Below are positions 1-6,203 of a stretch of 12,696 nt of DNA, in pieces. The notes under the pieces were generated by a model. It saw only the letters and a list, made by a program, of their open reading frames with translations. It was not told where the DNA came from and ran no database searches. This DNA comes from an uncultured Bacilli bacterium (GTDB taxonomy: Bacteria; Bacillota_I; Bacilli_A; RFN20; CAG-826). The number at the start of each line of letters is the position of its first letter. Within the stretch, counting starts at the first letter, position 1. The stretch lies in the NCBI GenBank assembly GCA_905236535.1, contig CAJOQN010000086.1:1-12696 (forward strand), given 5' to 3'. A program made the position numbers and the translations under genes.

Positions 1-710
1 GTTGGTTAGGTGGAACTCTCACCAACTTCAAAACCATCCAAGGTCGTATTAGATACCTTAAAGAACTTGAAAGAAGAGATGAAGAAGGCGAATTAGACCT
101 CTTACCTAAACAAGAAGCTGCTCAACTCAGAAAAGAAAAAGAAAAATTAGCAAAAAACCTCGAAGGTATTAAGGAAATGAGAAAAGTTCCTAACGCCGTC
201 GTCGTTGTCGATCCACACGCCGAACATAACGCGGTCGCGGAAGCTAGAAAATTACGCATCCCAGTCTTCGGTATCGTTGATACCAACTGTGATCCTGACA
301 CGGTTGACTATGTCATTCCTGCCAATGATGATGCGGTTAGAAGCGTTGCTTTATTACTCGCTGTCTTAGCTGATGCCATCGTCGAAAGCAAATCTGGTGT
401 TACCGTTGTCGCCCACGTCAAAGATGAAGGCGAAGCTGTCACCATGAAAGACGTCATCCGTCAAACCGACAAAGAAAACGCTGAAAAATTAGCGAAAATC
501 AGAGCGGAAAGAGCGGCCCGTCAAGAAGCTTATGAAAAAGAACAAGCAGCCAGAAACGCTGCTCGTGCGGCCTTAGAGAATTCTGAAGAAGGTCAAAAAG
601 CTCGTAAACCAAGAGCACCTCGTAAACCAAAAGCCGAAGAAGCTCCAAAAGCCGAAGAAGCTCCAAAAACAGAAGAAGCTCCAGCTGCTGAAGAAGCAAA
701 AGCTGAATAA
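1..710 (+). CDS. rpsB: 30S ribosomal protein S2, C-terminal part (5' end outside the window)
   Basis: Component of the small ribosomal subunit, needed to load S1 and mRNA. The reading frame is open from base 1; the first full codon is at 3 (Trp), and the leftover GT fits a CGT Arg, giving the S2 motif RWLGGTLTNF. By comparison with B. subtilis S2 (246 aa) about 95 N-terminal residues are missing. The S2 hallmarks VVVDPHAEHNAVAEA, IPVFGIVDTNCDPD and YVIPANDDAVRS are all present. After the point where ordinary S2 ends (near LADAIVESKSG, about base 400) roughly 100 extra residues follow: an acidic and basic helical stretch rich in Ala, Glu, Lys and Arg, a Lys/Pro/Arg patch, then a repeated KAEEAP tail. 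Codons look like those of a highly expressed gene. It is followed by a one-base overlap with the next ORF. The identity is certain; the function of the tail is unknown. Confidence 0.97.
   Translation, partial: WLGGTLTNFKTIQGRIRYLKELERRDEEGELDLLPKQEAAQLRKEKEKLAKNLEGIKEMRKVPNAVVVVDPHAEHNAVAEARKLRIPVFGIVDTNCDPDTVDYVIPANDDAVRSVALLLAVLADAIVESKSGVTVVAHVKDEGEAVTMKDVIRQTDKENAEKLAKIRAERAARQEAYEKEQAARNAARAALENSEEGQKARKPRAPRKPKAEEAPKAEEAPKTEEAPAAEEAKAE
630..698 (+). repeat. 18-bp in-frame tandem repeats encoding KAEEAP
   Basis: Three near-identical 18-bp units (630-647, 648-665, 666-683; consensus AAAGCCGAAGAAGCTCCA) are followed by a degenerate partial copy (684-698). They encode KAEEAP, KAEEAP, KTEEAP and AAEEA at the end of S2. 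The first two units are identical in DNA, which suggests recent duplication by slippage, so copy number may differ between strains (inference). Confidence 0.85.
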
Positions 711-964
711 TGAAATATATCAACTGGTTAGAGGGCTTACCAAAGGCTGTTCAAATCATCTTTGCGTGTATCCCTCTTACTCACCTCTTCTGGATTGTCT
801 ATATGTTTGTTAGAGACATTCCAAATAAACACGTTCTAACTGTGGTACTTGATGTTATATTCGGGGTCATGCCTCTCGGAATCGTGTGTTATATTCTTAA
901 TATAATCTCCGTAATCCGTCATGGGAAAGCGATTGATTTAAAAGAATTATTCAATTTAAAATAA
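710..964 (+). CDS. Uncharacterised 84-residue two-helix membrane protein between rpsB and tsf
   Basis: I do not recognise a named family. The product is a small hydrophobic protein with two likely membrane segments: residues about 14-34 (AVQIIFACIPLTHLFWIVYMF) and about 43-66 (from VLTVVLDVIFGVMPLG on). A short basic/polar loop (RDIPNKH) lies between them, and the C-terminus is charged (RHGKAIDLKELFNLK). There is no cleavable signal peptide. The start ATG overlaps the rpsB stop in TAATG, and no good Shine-Dalgarno precedes it, so translation probably depends on ribosomes finishing rpsB. The gene ends 18 bases before tsf. It uses ATA and other codons that rpsB and tsf avoid, which suggests lower expression. 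The full-length ORF, the tight packing and the membrane pattern support a real gene. rpsB and tsf are normally adjacent, so its place is odd. Function unknown. Confidence 0.75.
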   Translation: MKYINWLEGLPKAVQIIFACIPLTHLFWIVYMFVRDIPNKHVLTVVLDVIFGVMPLGIVCYILNIISVIRHGKAIDLKELFNLK

Positions 965-982
965 ATTGTTAGGAGAAAAATT

Positions 983-1858
983 ATGGCCGATTCATTAATC
1001 GATTTAATCAAAGTATTACGTGACCGTACCGGTGCTGGTCTCATGGATTGCAAAGCTGCTCTTTTGAACAATGATTGCGATTTAGATAAAGCCGGTGATT
1101 GGCTCAGAGAAAAAGGTTTAGCCAAAGCCGCGAAGAAAGCTTCTCGTATCGCTGCCGAAGGCTTATCCTTAGTCAAAACATGCAAATGCGGTAGCAGAGT
1201 CGTCGTTATTGAAGTCAACTGCGAAACTGACTTCGTTGCAAAGGGTGATGCTTTCAAAGAATTAGTGGAAGCTCTTGCTCAAAAAGTCTTAGATGAAAAT
1301 CTTAGCACTGTTGAAGAACTCAAGAATTCTTCCGAAAGCTTAATTGCTGACGCCACCGTCAAGATGGGCGAAAAATTCGATATCCGTCGTTTCATCGTCT
1401 TAAAGAAAGAAGAAGGACAAGGCTTAGCTTCCTATATCCATATGGGTGGTAAAATTTCTGTCGCTCTTCTTCTTGAAAAAGAGGATGCTGAACTTGGCAA
1501 ACAACTTGCTATGCACATTGCTGCTAACAACCCAAGTTATGCCTATGAAAGTGACATCCCAGCCGATGTCTTATCTCACGAAAAGGAAGTTCAATTAGCC
1601 GCTGCTAAGAACGATCCTAAACTTCAAAACAAACCAGCCGATGTTCTTGATAAGATTCTCGATGGTAAAGTCAAAAAGACTTTTGCTGAGATGACCTTAG
1701 AAGATCAAGCCTTCTTAATGGATGATAGCCAAACTGTTGGTCAAATCTTAAAGAACAAAGGTAACAAGCTTTTACGCTTTGTCCGTTACCAAGTTGGTGA
1801 AGGTATCGAAAAGAGACAAGATGATTTCGCTAGTGAAGTCATGAGTCAAATTAAATAA
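983..1858 (+). CDS. tsf: Translation elongation factor Ts
   Basis: Cytosolic nucleotide exchange factor that releases GDP from EF-Tu. At 291 residues it has the usual length for Bacilli. The N-terminal UBA-like domain (about 1-55) carries the signature LRDRTGAGLMDCKAAL, then WLREKGLAKAAKKASRIAAEG. The second signature VVVIEVNCETDFVAKGDAF follows at about 73-91 and includes the TDFV residues that enter EF-Tu. The two core subdomains follow, ending in VGEGIEKRQDDFASEVMSQ. The start at 983 is fixed by AGGAG at 971-975, seven bases upstream. It is probably cotranscribed with rpsB and the small membrane-protein gene, and an AT-rich terminator-like hairpin follows 9 bases after the stop. A CKCG pair (residues 67-70) in the linker is a small local feature of no clear meaning. 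The identity is certain. Confidence 0.98.
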   Translation: MADSLIDLIKVLRDRTGAGLMDCKAALLNNDCDLDKAGDWLREKGLAKAAKKASRIAAEGLSLVKTCKCGSRVVVIEVNCETDFVAKGDAFKELVEALAQKVLDENLSTVEELKNSSESLIADATVKMGEKFDIRRFIVLKKEEGQGLASYIHMGGKISVALLLEKEDAELGKQLAMHIAANNPSYAYESDIPADVLSHEKEVQLAAAKNDPKLQNKPADVLDKILDGKVKKTFAEMTLEDQAFLMDDSQTVGQILKNKGNKLLRFVRYQVGEGIEKRQDDFASEVMSQIK

Positions 1859-1867
1859 TAATACTTG

Positions 1868-1895
1868 AAAAGGAACACTATTTGTGTTTCTTTTT
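1868..1895 (+). terminator. Weak intrinsic terminator or attenuator between tsf and pyrH
   Basis: An 11-bp stem, 1868-1878 paired with 1884-1894, contains one G-T wobble (1873/1889) and a 5-base loop TATTT. The T-run forms the distal side of the stem. The stem is mostly A-T pairs and lies 5 bases before the pyrH Shine-Dalgarno. I see no promoter between the hairpin and pyrH, so it is more likely a partial stop that lowers pyrH-frr transcription than a full operon end (inference). Confidence 0.6.
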
Positions 1896-1910
1896 ATATA
1901 GGTGATGTTT

Positions 1911-2633
1911 ATGTATAAACGTATTTTGCTGAAGATAAGTGGCGAGGCTTTAAAGAACGATAATAAAGAATCAATCTTTGATATCGAGTATTTAAAAGTC
2001 TTAGCCAATAAGATTAAAGAACTCCATGATGATGGTATTCAAATTGCTATCGTCGTTGGAGCGGGCAACATCTGGAGAGGAAAATTTGCTAAAGATGCTG
2101 GGCTCGAACAAGAATCCGCGGATTATATGGGGATGCTTGGAACTGTTATTAACGCCACAATATTGGCTTCATTTTTAAATAATCTAGGGGTTGAAACCGA
2201 AGTATTTTCTGCCTTATCAGATGTCCCTAATACCGTGAAAAAATACGAAAAAAGCCTTGCAAATCAAGCCTTAAATTCACAAAAAGTCACATTTTTAGCT
2301 GGAGGAACAGGTAAACCATTCTTTACCACTGATACCGCGGCAACGATGCGCGCTCTCGAGCTTGACTGTGAAGCTATCTTAATGGGAAAAAATGGTGTTG
2401 AAGGTGTCTATGATAAAGATCCCTCTAAGTATCAAGATGCAAAGTTTATAAAAGAAATCACTTATGATAAAATAATTCAAATGGGTCTCCAAGTGATGGA
2501 TATCACCGCGGTTGAACTTATCAAAAATTCAAATATTGATATTCGTGTCTTCTCGATGTCCGATCTTGATAATTTCAAAAGAGTCGTCAACGGGGAAGAT
2601 CTTGGCACAACTTGCCATAGGGAAGGAAAATAA
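1911..2633 (+). CDS. pyrH: UMP kinase (uridylate kinase)
   Basis: Phosphorylates UMP to UDP with ATP in pyrimidine nucleotide synthesis; a cytosolic hexamer of the amino-acid-kinase fold. With the start at 1911 the protein has 240 residues, beginning MYKRILLKISGEAL, which matches the family start. Visible motifs are KISGEAL (8-14, phosphate binding), VVGAGNIWRG (48-57), DYMGMLGTVINA (71-82), FLAGGTGKPFFTTDTAA (128-144) and the nucleotide loop MGKNGVEGVYDKDP (158-171). In-frame GTG (1902) and ATG (1905) codons lie upstream, but AGGTGA at 1900-1905 sits 5 bases before the ATG at 1911 and overlaps those earlier codons, so 1911 is preferred. frr follows 3 bases after the stop. The order rpsB-tsf-pyrH-frr is widespread in bacteria. 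The identity is certain; the start is very likely. Confidence 0.97.
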   Translation: MYKRILLKISGEALKNDNKESIFDIEYLKVLANKIKELHDDGIQIAIVVGAGNIWRGKFAKDAGLEQESADYMGMLGTVINATILASFLNNLGVETEVFSALSDVPNTVKKYEKSLANQALNSQKVTFLAGGTGKPFFTTDTAATMRALELDCEAILMGKNGVEGVYDKDPSKYQDAKFIKEITYDKIIQMGLQVMDITAVELIKNSNIDIRVFSMSDLDNFKRVVNGEDLGTTCHREGK

Positions 2634-2636
2634 ATT

Positions 2637-3182
2637 ATGGATGATTATGCAATTGAAGCAAAAGAGAAAATGCAAAAAAGCGTTGAGGTTTTAAAAAGCA
2701 ATCTTTCGACCTTAAGAACTGGGAGAGCGAACGCTGCGCTTTTAAGTGGCATCGAAGTGGATTACTATGGTTATCCAACTCCAATTAATCAAATTGCTTC
2801 TGTTTCTATTCCTGAACCAAGACAATTATTAATTAAACCTTATAGCAAGGATGATGTGAAAGCCATTGTCACTGCCATTAACGCTTCGAATATTGGAATC
2901 AATCCAATCAACGAAGGTCTTCAAATCCGTCTTATGATTCCTGCTCTTACAGAGGAGAGAAGAAAAGACCTCACCAAACAAGCTAGAAAATATGGTGAAG
3001 ACACCAAGGTGGCGGTTAGAAATGTCCGTCGTGATTATATTGATTTAATCAAAGAAGATGAAGACTTATCTGAGGATTATCAAAAGAGAGCCCAAGATGA
3101 TGTCCAAAAAGTCACCGATGAAAGCATTAAGACCATCGATGAAATTGTTTCTGAAAAAGAAAAGGAAATCATGGAAATCTAA
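2637..3182 (+). CDS. frr: Ribosome recycling factor
   Basis: Works with EF-G to split the post-termination ribosome. The protein is 181 residues, close to the usual 185. The L-shaped fold can be followed: a long helix, then STLRTGRANAALL (24-36, entry to domain II), the small beta domain with VDYYGYPTPINQIASVSIPEPRQ (41-63), and the return helices with IPALTEERRKDLTKQARKYGEDTKVAVRNVRRD (101-133). GGAAGGA at 2621-2627 is a good Shine-Dalgarno 9 bases before the ATG and lies inside the end of pyrH. The gene is cotranscribed with pyrH and followed by a clear terminator, so it closes this transcription unit. The identity is certain. Confidence 0.98.
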   Translation: MDDYAIEAKEKMQKSVEVLKSNLSTLRTGRANAALLSGIEVDYYGYPTPINQIASVSIPEPRQLLIKPYSKDDVKAIVTAINASNIGINPINEGLQIRLMIPALTEERRKDLTKQARKYGEDTKVAVRNVRRDYIDLIKEDEDLSEDYQKRAQDDVQKVTDESIKTIDEIVSEKEKEIMEI

Positions 3183-3188
3183 AACAAC

Positions 3189-3216
3189 GACCAGCAAAAA
3201 CCTCGCTGGTCTTTTT
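3189..3216 (+). terminator. Intrinsic terminator after frr
   Basis: GACCAGC (3189-3195) pairs perfectly with GCTGGTC (3205-3211) across a 9-base loop, followed by five T (3212-3216). It starts 7 bases after the frr stop and ends the rpsB-to-frr block, separating it from the uppS operon. Confidence 0.9.
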
Positions 3217-3286
3217 CTTATCTAAATAACTCACTTTTATTTATAAACTTGCTAAATTTAATTATGTATATGTGCGGCTAATCGTG

Positions 3287-3301
3287 TATACTAATTTTAC
3301 T
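3287..3301 (+). promoter_or_regulatory. Candidate promoter for the uppS-polC operon with almost no leader
   Basis: After the frr terminator there is a 70-base AT-rich stretch, then TATACT at 3287-3292, a good -10 box. No convincing -35 hexamer sits 16-18 bases upstream; ATGTAT at 3264-3269 is the best and is weak. Transcription would start near 3299-3302, next to the uppS ATG at 3302. No Shine-Dalgarno precedes that ATG. The promoter call rests on position and the -10 match alone. Confidence 0.45.
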
Positions 3302-4018
3302 ATGGGAAAGAATAATTCTTTAATTCATGTCGCCTTCATCATGGATGGTAATGGAAGATGGGCTAAAAAGCGTGGTCTTCCACGTCACATGGGCCATAAA
3401 GCTGGATGTGATCGTGTCACTGACATTTATGAAGAATGTTTAGCCCAAGATATTAAAGTAATGTCTTTATATGCTTTTTCCACTGAAAATTGGAATCGCC
3501 CAAAAGATGAGATTAACCATTTGTTTAGATATTTAGAGATTTTCTTTAAAAAAGAAATATCGAGAATGATTAAAGACGGGGCTCAAATTAGAGTCTCTGG
3601 CGATATTACAAAACTACCTCTAAAAACACAGAAAGTGGTCAATGAGGCAGTTGAACAAACCAAAGACGGAAAGAACTTTATCTTTAATATCTGCCTTAAT
3701 TATGGTGGAAAAGCTGAATTGGTGAGAGCCATGAAATTATTCGCCAAAGATGTTCAAGATGGAAAGATGAATATTGATGATATCAACGAACTAAACTTTG
3801 AAAATTATTTGTATACTAAAGGACTTCCTCCTGTCGATCTCTTGGTGAGAACATCAGGAGAACAAAGAACCTCAAACTATATGCCATGGCAATTAGCATA
3901 TGCGGAATTTGCTTTTCCGATGACTCCGTGGCCGGACTTCACCAAAGAAGAGTTTAGAAATGTGATTGACGAATATTATCATCGTGATCGTCGGTTTGGA
4001 GAAATAAAAGATGAATAA
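3302..4018 (+). CDS. uppS: Isoprenyl transferase (undecaprenyl diphosphate synthase)
   Basis: Condenses farnesyl and isopentenyl diphosphates in cis to make C55 undecaprenyl diphosphate, the lipid carrier for peptidoglycan; acts at the inner face of the membrane. The 238-residue protein has all family motifs: HVAFIMDGNGRWAKKRGLPR (9-28, catalytic Asp15), SLYAFSTENWNRP (55-67), CLNYGGKAEL (131-140), VRTSGEQRTSNYMPWQLAYAEF (182-203, with Arg183, Arg189 and Glu202) and the C-terminal RRFG. The frame is also open from a GTG at 3272, which would add 10 residues. Neither start has a Shine-Dalgarno. I chose ATG 3302 because the alternative would lie upstream of the likely transcription start. The end overlaps cdsA by 8 bases. 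The identity is near certain; the start is less so. Confidence 0.95.
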   Translation: MGKNNSLIHVAFIMDGNGRWAKKRGLPRHMGHKAGCDRVTDIYEECLAQDIKVMSLYAFSTENWNRPKDEINHLFRYLEIFFKKEISRMIKDGAQIRVSGDITKLPLKTQKVVNEAVEQTKDGKNFIFNICLNYGGKAELVRAMKLFAKDVQDGKMNIDDINELNFENYLYTKGLPPVDLLVRTSGEQRTSNYMPWQLAYAEFAFPMTPWPDFTKEEFRNVIDEYYHRDRRFGEIKDE

Positions 4019-5042
4019 TAAAGAACAACAACCATTTGAAATAAATGAATTAAGCGAAGGAACAAAAATCTCCCTTAAGACTCGTATCATCTCCGCATTA
4101 GTGGCGATTGTTATTTTTGTTCCCCTTTTTATCTTAGGCGATTGGTTCTTTGTTGCTGCTGTTTTATTCATCGGAATTATTGCTATCTTTGAGATTATTA
4201 AATGCGCGAAACCAAGCCACGCTGGATGGTTGACTACTGCCTCTGCAGTATTGATGTTATTAATTACTTTCTGGCCAATTTTAAGAATGCTTTTAACCAC
4301 TAGCGCACTTTCTTCTGAATGGAAGCTTTGGACTTCTTTTCCAACCCTTTATCTTTCAATTATCGTTTTATTTATTTGTTTATTCATGTCTTTCTTATTC
4401 GTTGTATTGGATAAGAACACCACAGTATCTGAGGCATGCTTTATCTTTACAGCTTCTTTGTTGGTGTCTTTCGGACTTCAATGCGCCTTATTCTTAAGAA
4501 ATTATCCAATTATGGCGCATTATAATTATGTAATCGGACAACCTCTTCCAGATTTCCCATATTTCAATGTCTATGAGAACTTTCGTTCATCATTATTAAT
4601 TGTTTATGTCACTATTATGACATTTGCGACAGATATTGGAGCCTATTTTGTTGGAGTTTTCTTCGGTAGGCATAAGATTAATGAACGAATTTCTCCAAAG
4701 AAAACCTGGGAAGGATTCTTGGGCGGAATTATTGTTTCATTCATCCTTAGCAGTGCTTTGGGACTTATCTTAGCCGCTTGTAACACTCCAATACTTGAAG
4801 GAGTCTTAGATATTCAACATTGGTATTGGATATTAGGTATTTCCTTAGCCACTCCATTATTTGCGACCTTAGGAGACTTTGTCTTCTCTTCATTTAAGAG
4901 AACTTATAACATTAAAGACTTTGGCAATATTATGCCAGGTCATGGTGGAGTTCTCGACCGCATTGACTCTCTTATTTTTGCTTTCATCGCAGCGGCTATC
5001 TTTATTTGTGTGGTCTCTGGTCAGGAGTCCCCGTTACTCTAA
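4011..5042 (+). CDS. cdsA: Phosphatidate cytidylyltransferase (CDP-diacylglycerol synthase)
   Basis: Integral membrane enzyme that makes CDP-diacylglycerol from CTP and phosphatidic acid, the branch point for phosphatidylglycerol and cardiolipin. The 343-residue protein is longer than the usual 260-290. The extra length is a ~20-residue polar N-terminus and a roughly 30-residue loop near 168-198 between membrane segments. About eight hydrophobic segments are visible. Conserved blocks are ATDIGAYFVGVFFGRHK (206-222), ISPKKTWEGFLGG (227-239) and the full CDS signature from Ser293 to Asp319 (SSFKR, KDFGN, PGHGGVLDRID). The start at 4011 has GGAGA at 3998-4002 and overlaps the uppS end by 8 bases, so translation is coupled. 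dxr begins 3 bases after its stop. The identity is certain. Confidence 0.96.
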   Translation: MNNKEQQPFEINELSEGTKISLKTRIISALVAIVIFVPLFILGDWFFVAAVLFIGIIAIFEIIKCAKPSHAGWLTTASAVLMLLITFWPILRMLLTTSALSSEWKLWTSFPTLYLSIIVLFICLFMSFLFVVLDKNTTVSEACFIFTASLLVSFGLQCALFLRNYPIMAHYNYVIGQPLPDFPYFNVYENFRSSLLIVYVTIMTFATDIGAYFVGVFFGRHKINERISPKKTWEGFLGGIIVSFILSSALGLILAACNTPILEGVLDIQHWYWILGISLATPLFATLGDFVFSSFKRTYNIKDFGNIMPGHGGVLDRIDSLIFAFIAAAIFICVVSGQESPLL

Positions 5043-5045
5043 TTT

Positions 5046-6203
5046 ATGAAACTTGTTATCTTAGGTATTTCAGGGAGTATTGGAAAACAAAGTGTGGATG
5101 TCATTAAAAAAGACCGCACTCACTTTTCACTCATCGGTTTCTCAGTTGGACAAAGAACTAGATGCATTTCATTTTTGATTAAAGCTTTTCCTGAAGTTAG
5201 ATACATCTGTATCAAAGATAACAAGAAAGCCAAATCTTATGAAAAAAGATACCCAAATATTACTTTCTTCCATGGAGATGAAGGCTTACTTCAATTAATT
5301 GAAAAGGCCAATCCAGACATGGTTGAAAACGCTCTTGTGGGTTTTGTCGGACTTAGACCCACAGTCAAAGCTTTAGAACTAAATATGAAAGTTGCTCTCG
5401 CTAATAAAGAATCCTTAGTAGTGGGAGGAGAATTAATCAATAATCTTCTTAAAGAAGGCAAAGGAACATTATATCCAATTGATTCTGAGCATGTTGCTTT
5501 AGATAAATGTCTAAATGTTGATAATAAGAATGTTGAGAAACTTATTATCACCGCGAGCGGAGGCTCATTTAGAAATTTAAATAGATCTCAACTTGTAAGC
5601 GTGACACCAAGTGACGCACTTAAACACCCAAACTGGAAGATGGGCAATAAGATTACCATCGATTCAGCAACTCTCGTAAATAAATGTTTTGAGGTTATTG
5701 AAGCTCATTATTTATTCAATTATTCATACGAGAAAATTGATGTTGTTCTCCATGATGAATCATGTATTCATTCTATGGTGAAATATAACGATGGAAATTA
5801 TCGAGTGGATATTTCTAAACCGGATATGCGTGTCCCCATCAAATACGCTTTATATGAAAGAATGATTCCGTTTAAAACTTATATCACCGATGATTACCAC
5901 AAATTACCAAAATTCCATTTCCGTGACTTTGATATAAATAGATATCCAGTCATGAAATATGCTGAAATGGTCATTAACAAAAAAGGGACTTATGGGGCCA
6001 TCTTTAATGCCTCAAACGAAGTCGCTGTTTACGCCTTTTTAGAAGGTAAAATTCCATTTTTGGAGATTGAAGAAATCATTGATATGGCGATGAAAGAAAT
6101 GCCATATATCAAACATCCAACATTATCTAAAATTGTGGAAATTGATAAAAAAACAAGAGATTTTGCACTAGATTTTATTAAGAAAGGAGGAAATATTAGA
6201 TGA
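5046..6203 (+). CDS. dxr: 1-deoxy-D-xylulose 5-phosphate reductoisomerase
   Basis: Converts DXP to MEP with NADPH, the committed step of the non-mevalonate isoprenoid pathway; cytosolic. The 385-residue protein has normal length. The NADPH-binding loop is GISGSIGKQS (7-16) in place of the usual GxTGSIG. Catalytic and metal residues are intact: NKES (120-123), Asp146, Ser147, Glu148, Ser171 (ASGGSFR), His194, Ser207, Asn212, Lys213, Glu216 and His242, all aligning with E. coli numbering minus 15. The usual HPQS segment reads HDES at 236-239. No Shine-Dalgarno lies at proper spacing; the nearest, AGGAG at 5023-5027, is 18 bases away, so initiation probably depends on coupling to cdsA. The stop overlaps the rseP start in ATGA. 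Its product pathway feeds uppS upstream. The identity is certain. Confidence 0.97.
   Translation: MKLVILGISGSIGKQSVDVIKKDRTHFSLIGFSVGQRTRCISFLIKAFPEVRYICIKDNKKAKSYEKRYPNITFFHGDEGLLQLIEKANPDMVENALVGFVGLRPTVKALELNMKVALANKESLVVGGELINNLLKEGKGTLYPIDSEHVALDKCLNVDNKNVEKLIITASGGSFRNLNRSQLVSVTPSDALKHPNWKMGNKITIDSATLVNKCFEVIEAHYLFNYSYEKIDVVLHDESCIHSMVKYNDGNYRVDISKPDMRVPIKYALYERMIPFKTYITDDYHKLPKFHFRDFDINRYPVMKYAEMVINKKGTYGAIFNASNEVAVYAFLEGKIPFLEIEEIIDMAMKEMPYIKHPTLSKIVEIDKKTRDFALDFIKKGGNIR

Noticed and set aside
499..723. Leucine-rich ORF on the minus strand
   Set aside because: It is the reverse of the Glu/Ala/Lys repeat region of rpsB, where GAA/GAAG codons read as Leu-rich on the other strand.
1902..1910. 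Earlier pyrH starts (GTG 1902, ATG 1905)
   Set aside because: They overlap the Shine-Dalgarno AGGTGA itself; ATG 1911 has proper spacing and gives the usual family N-terminus.
3272..3301. GTG at 3272 as the uppS start, adding 10 residues
   Set aside because: It has no Shine-Dalgarno and lies upstream of the best -10 box; the added residues match nothing I know in the family. It cannot be fully excluded.
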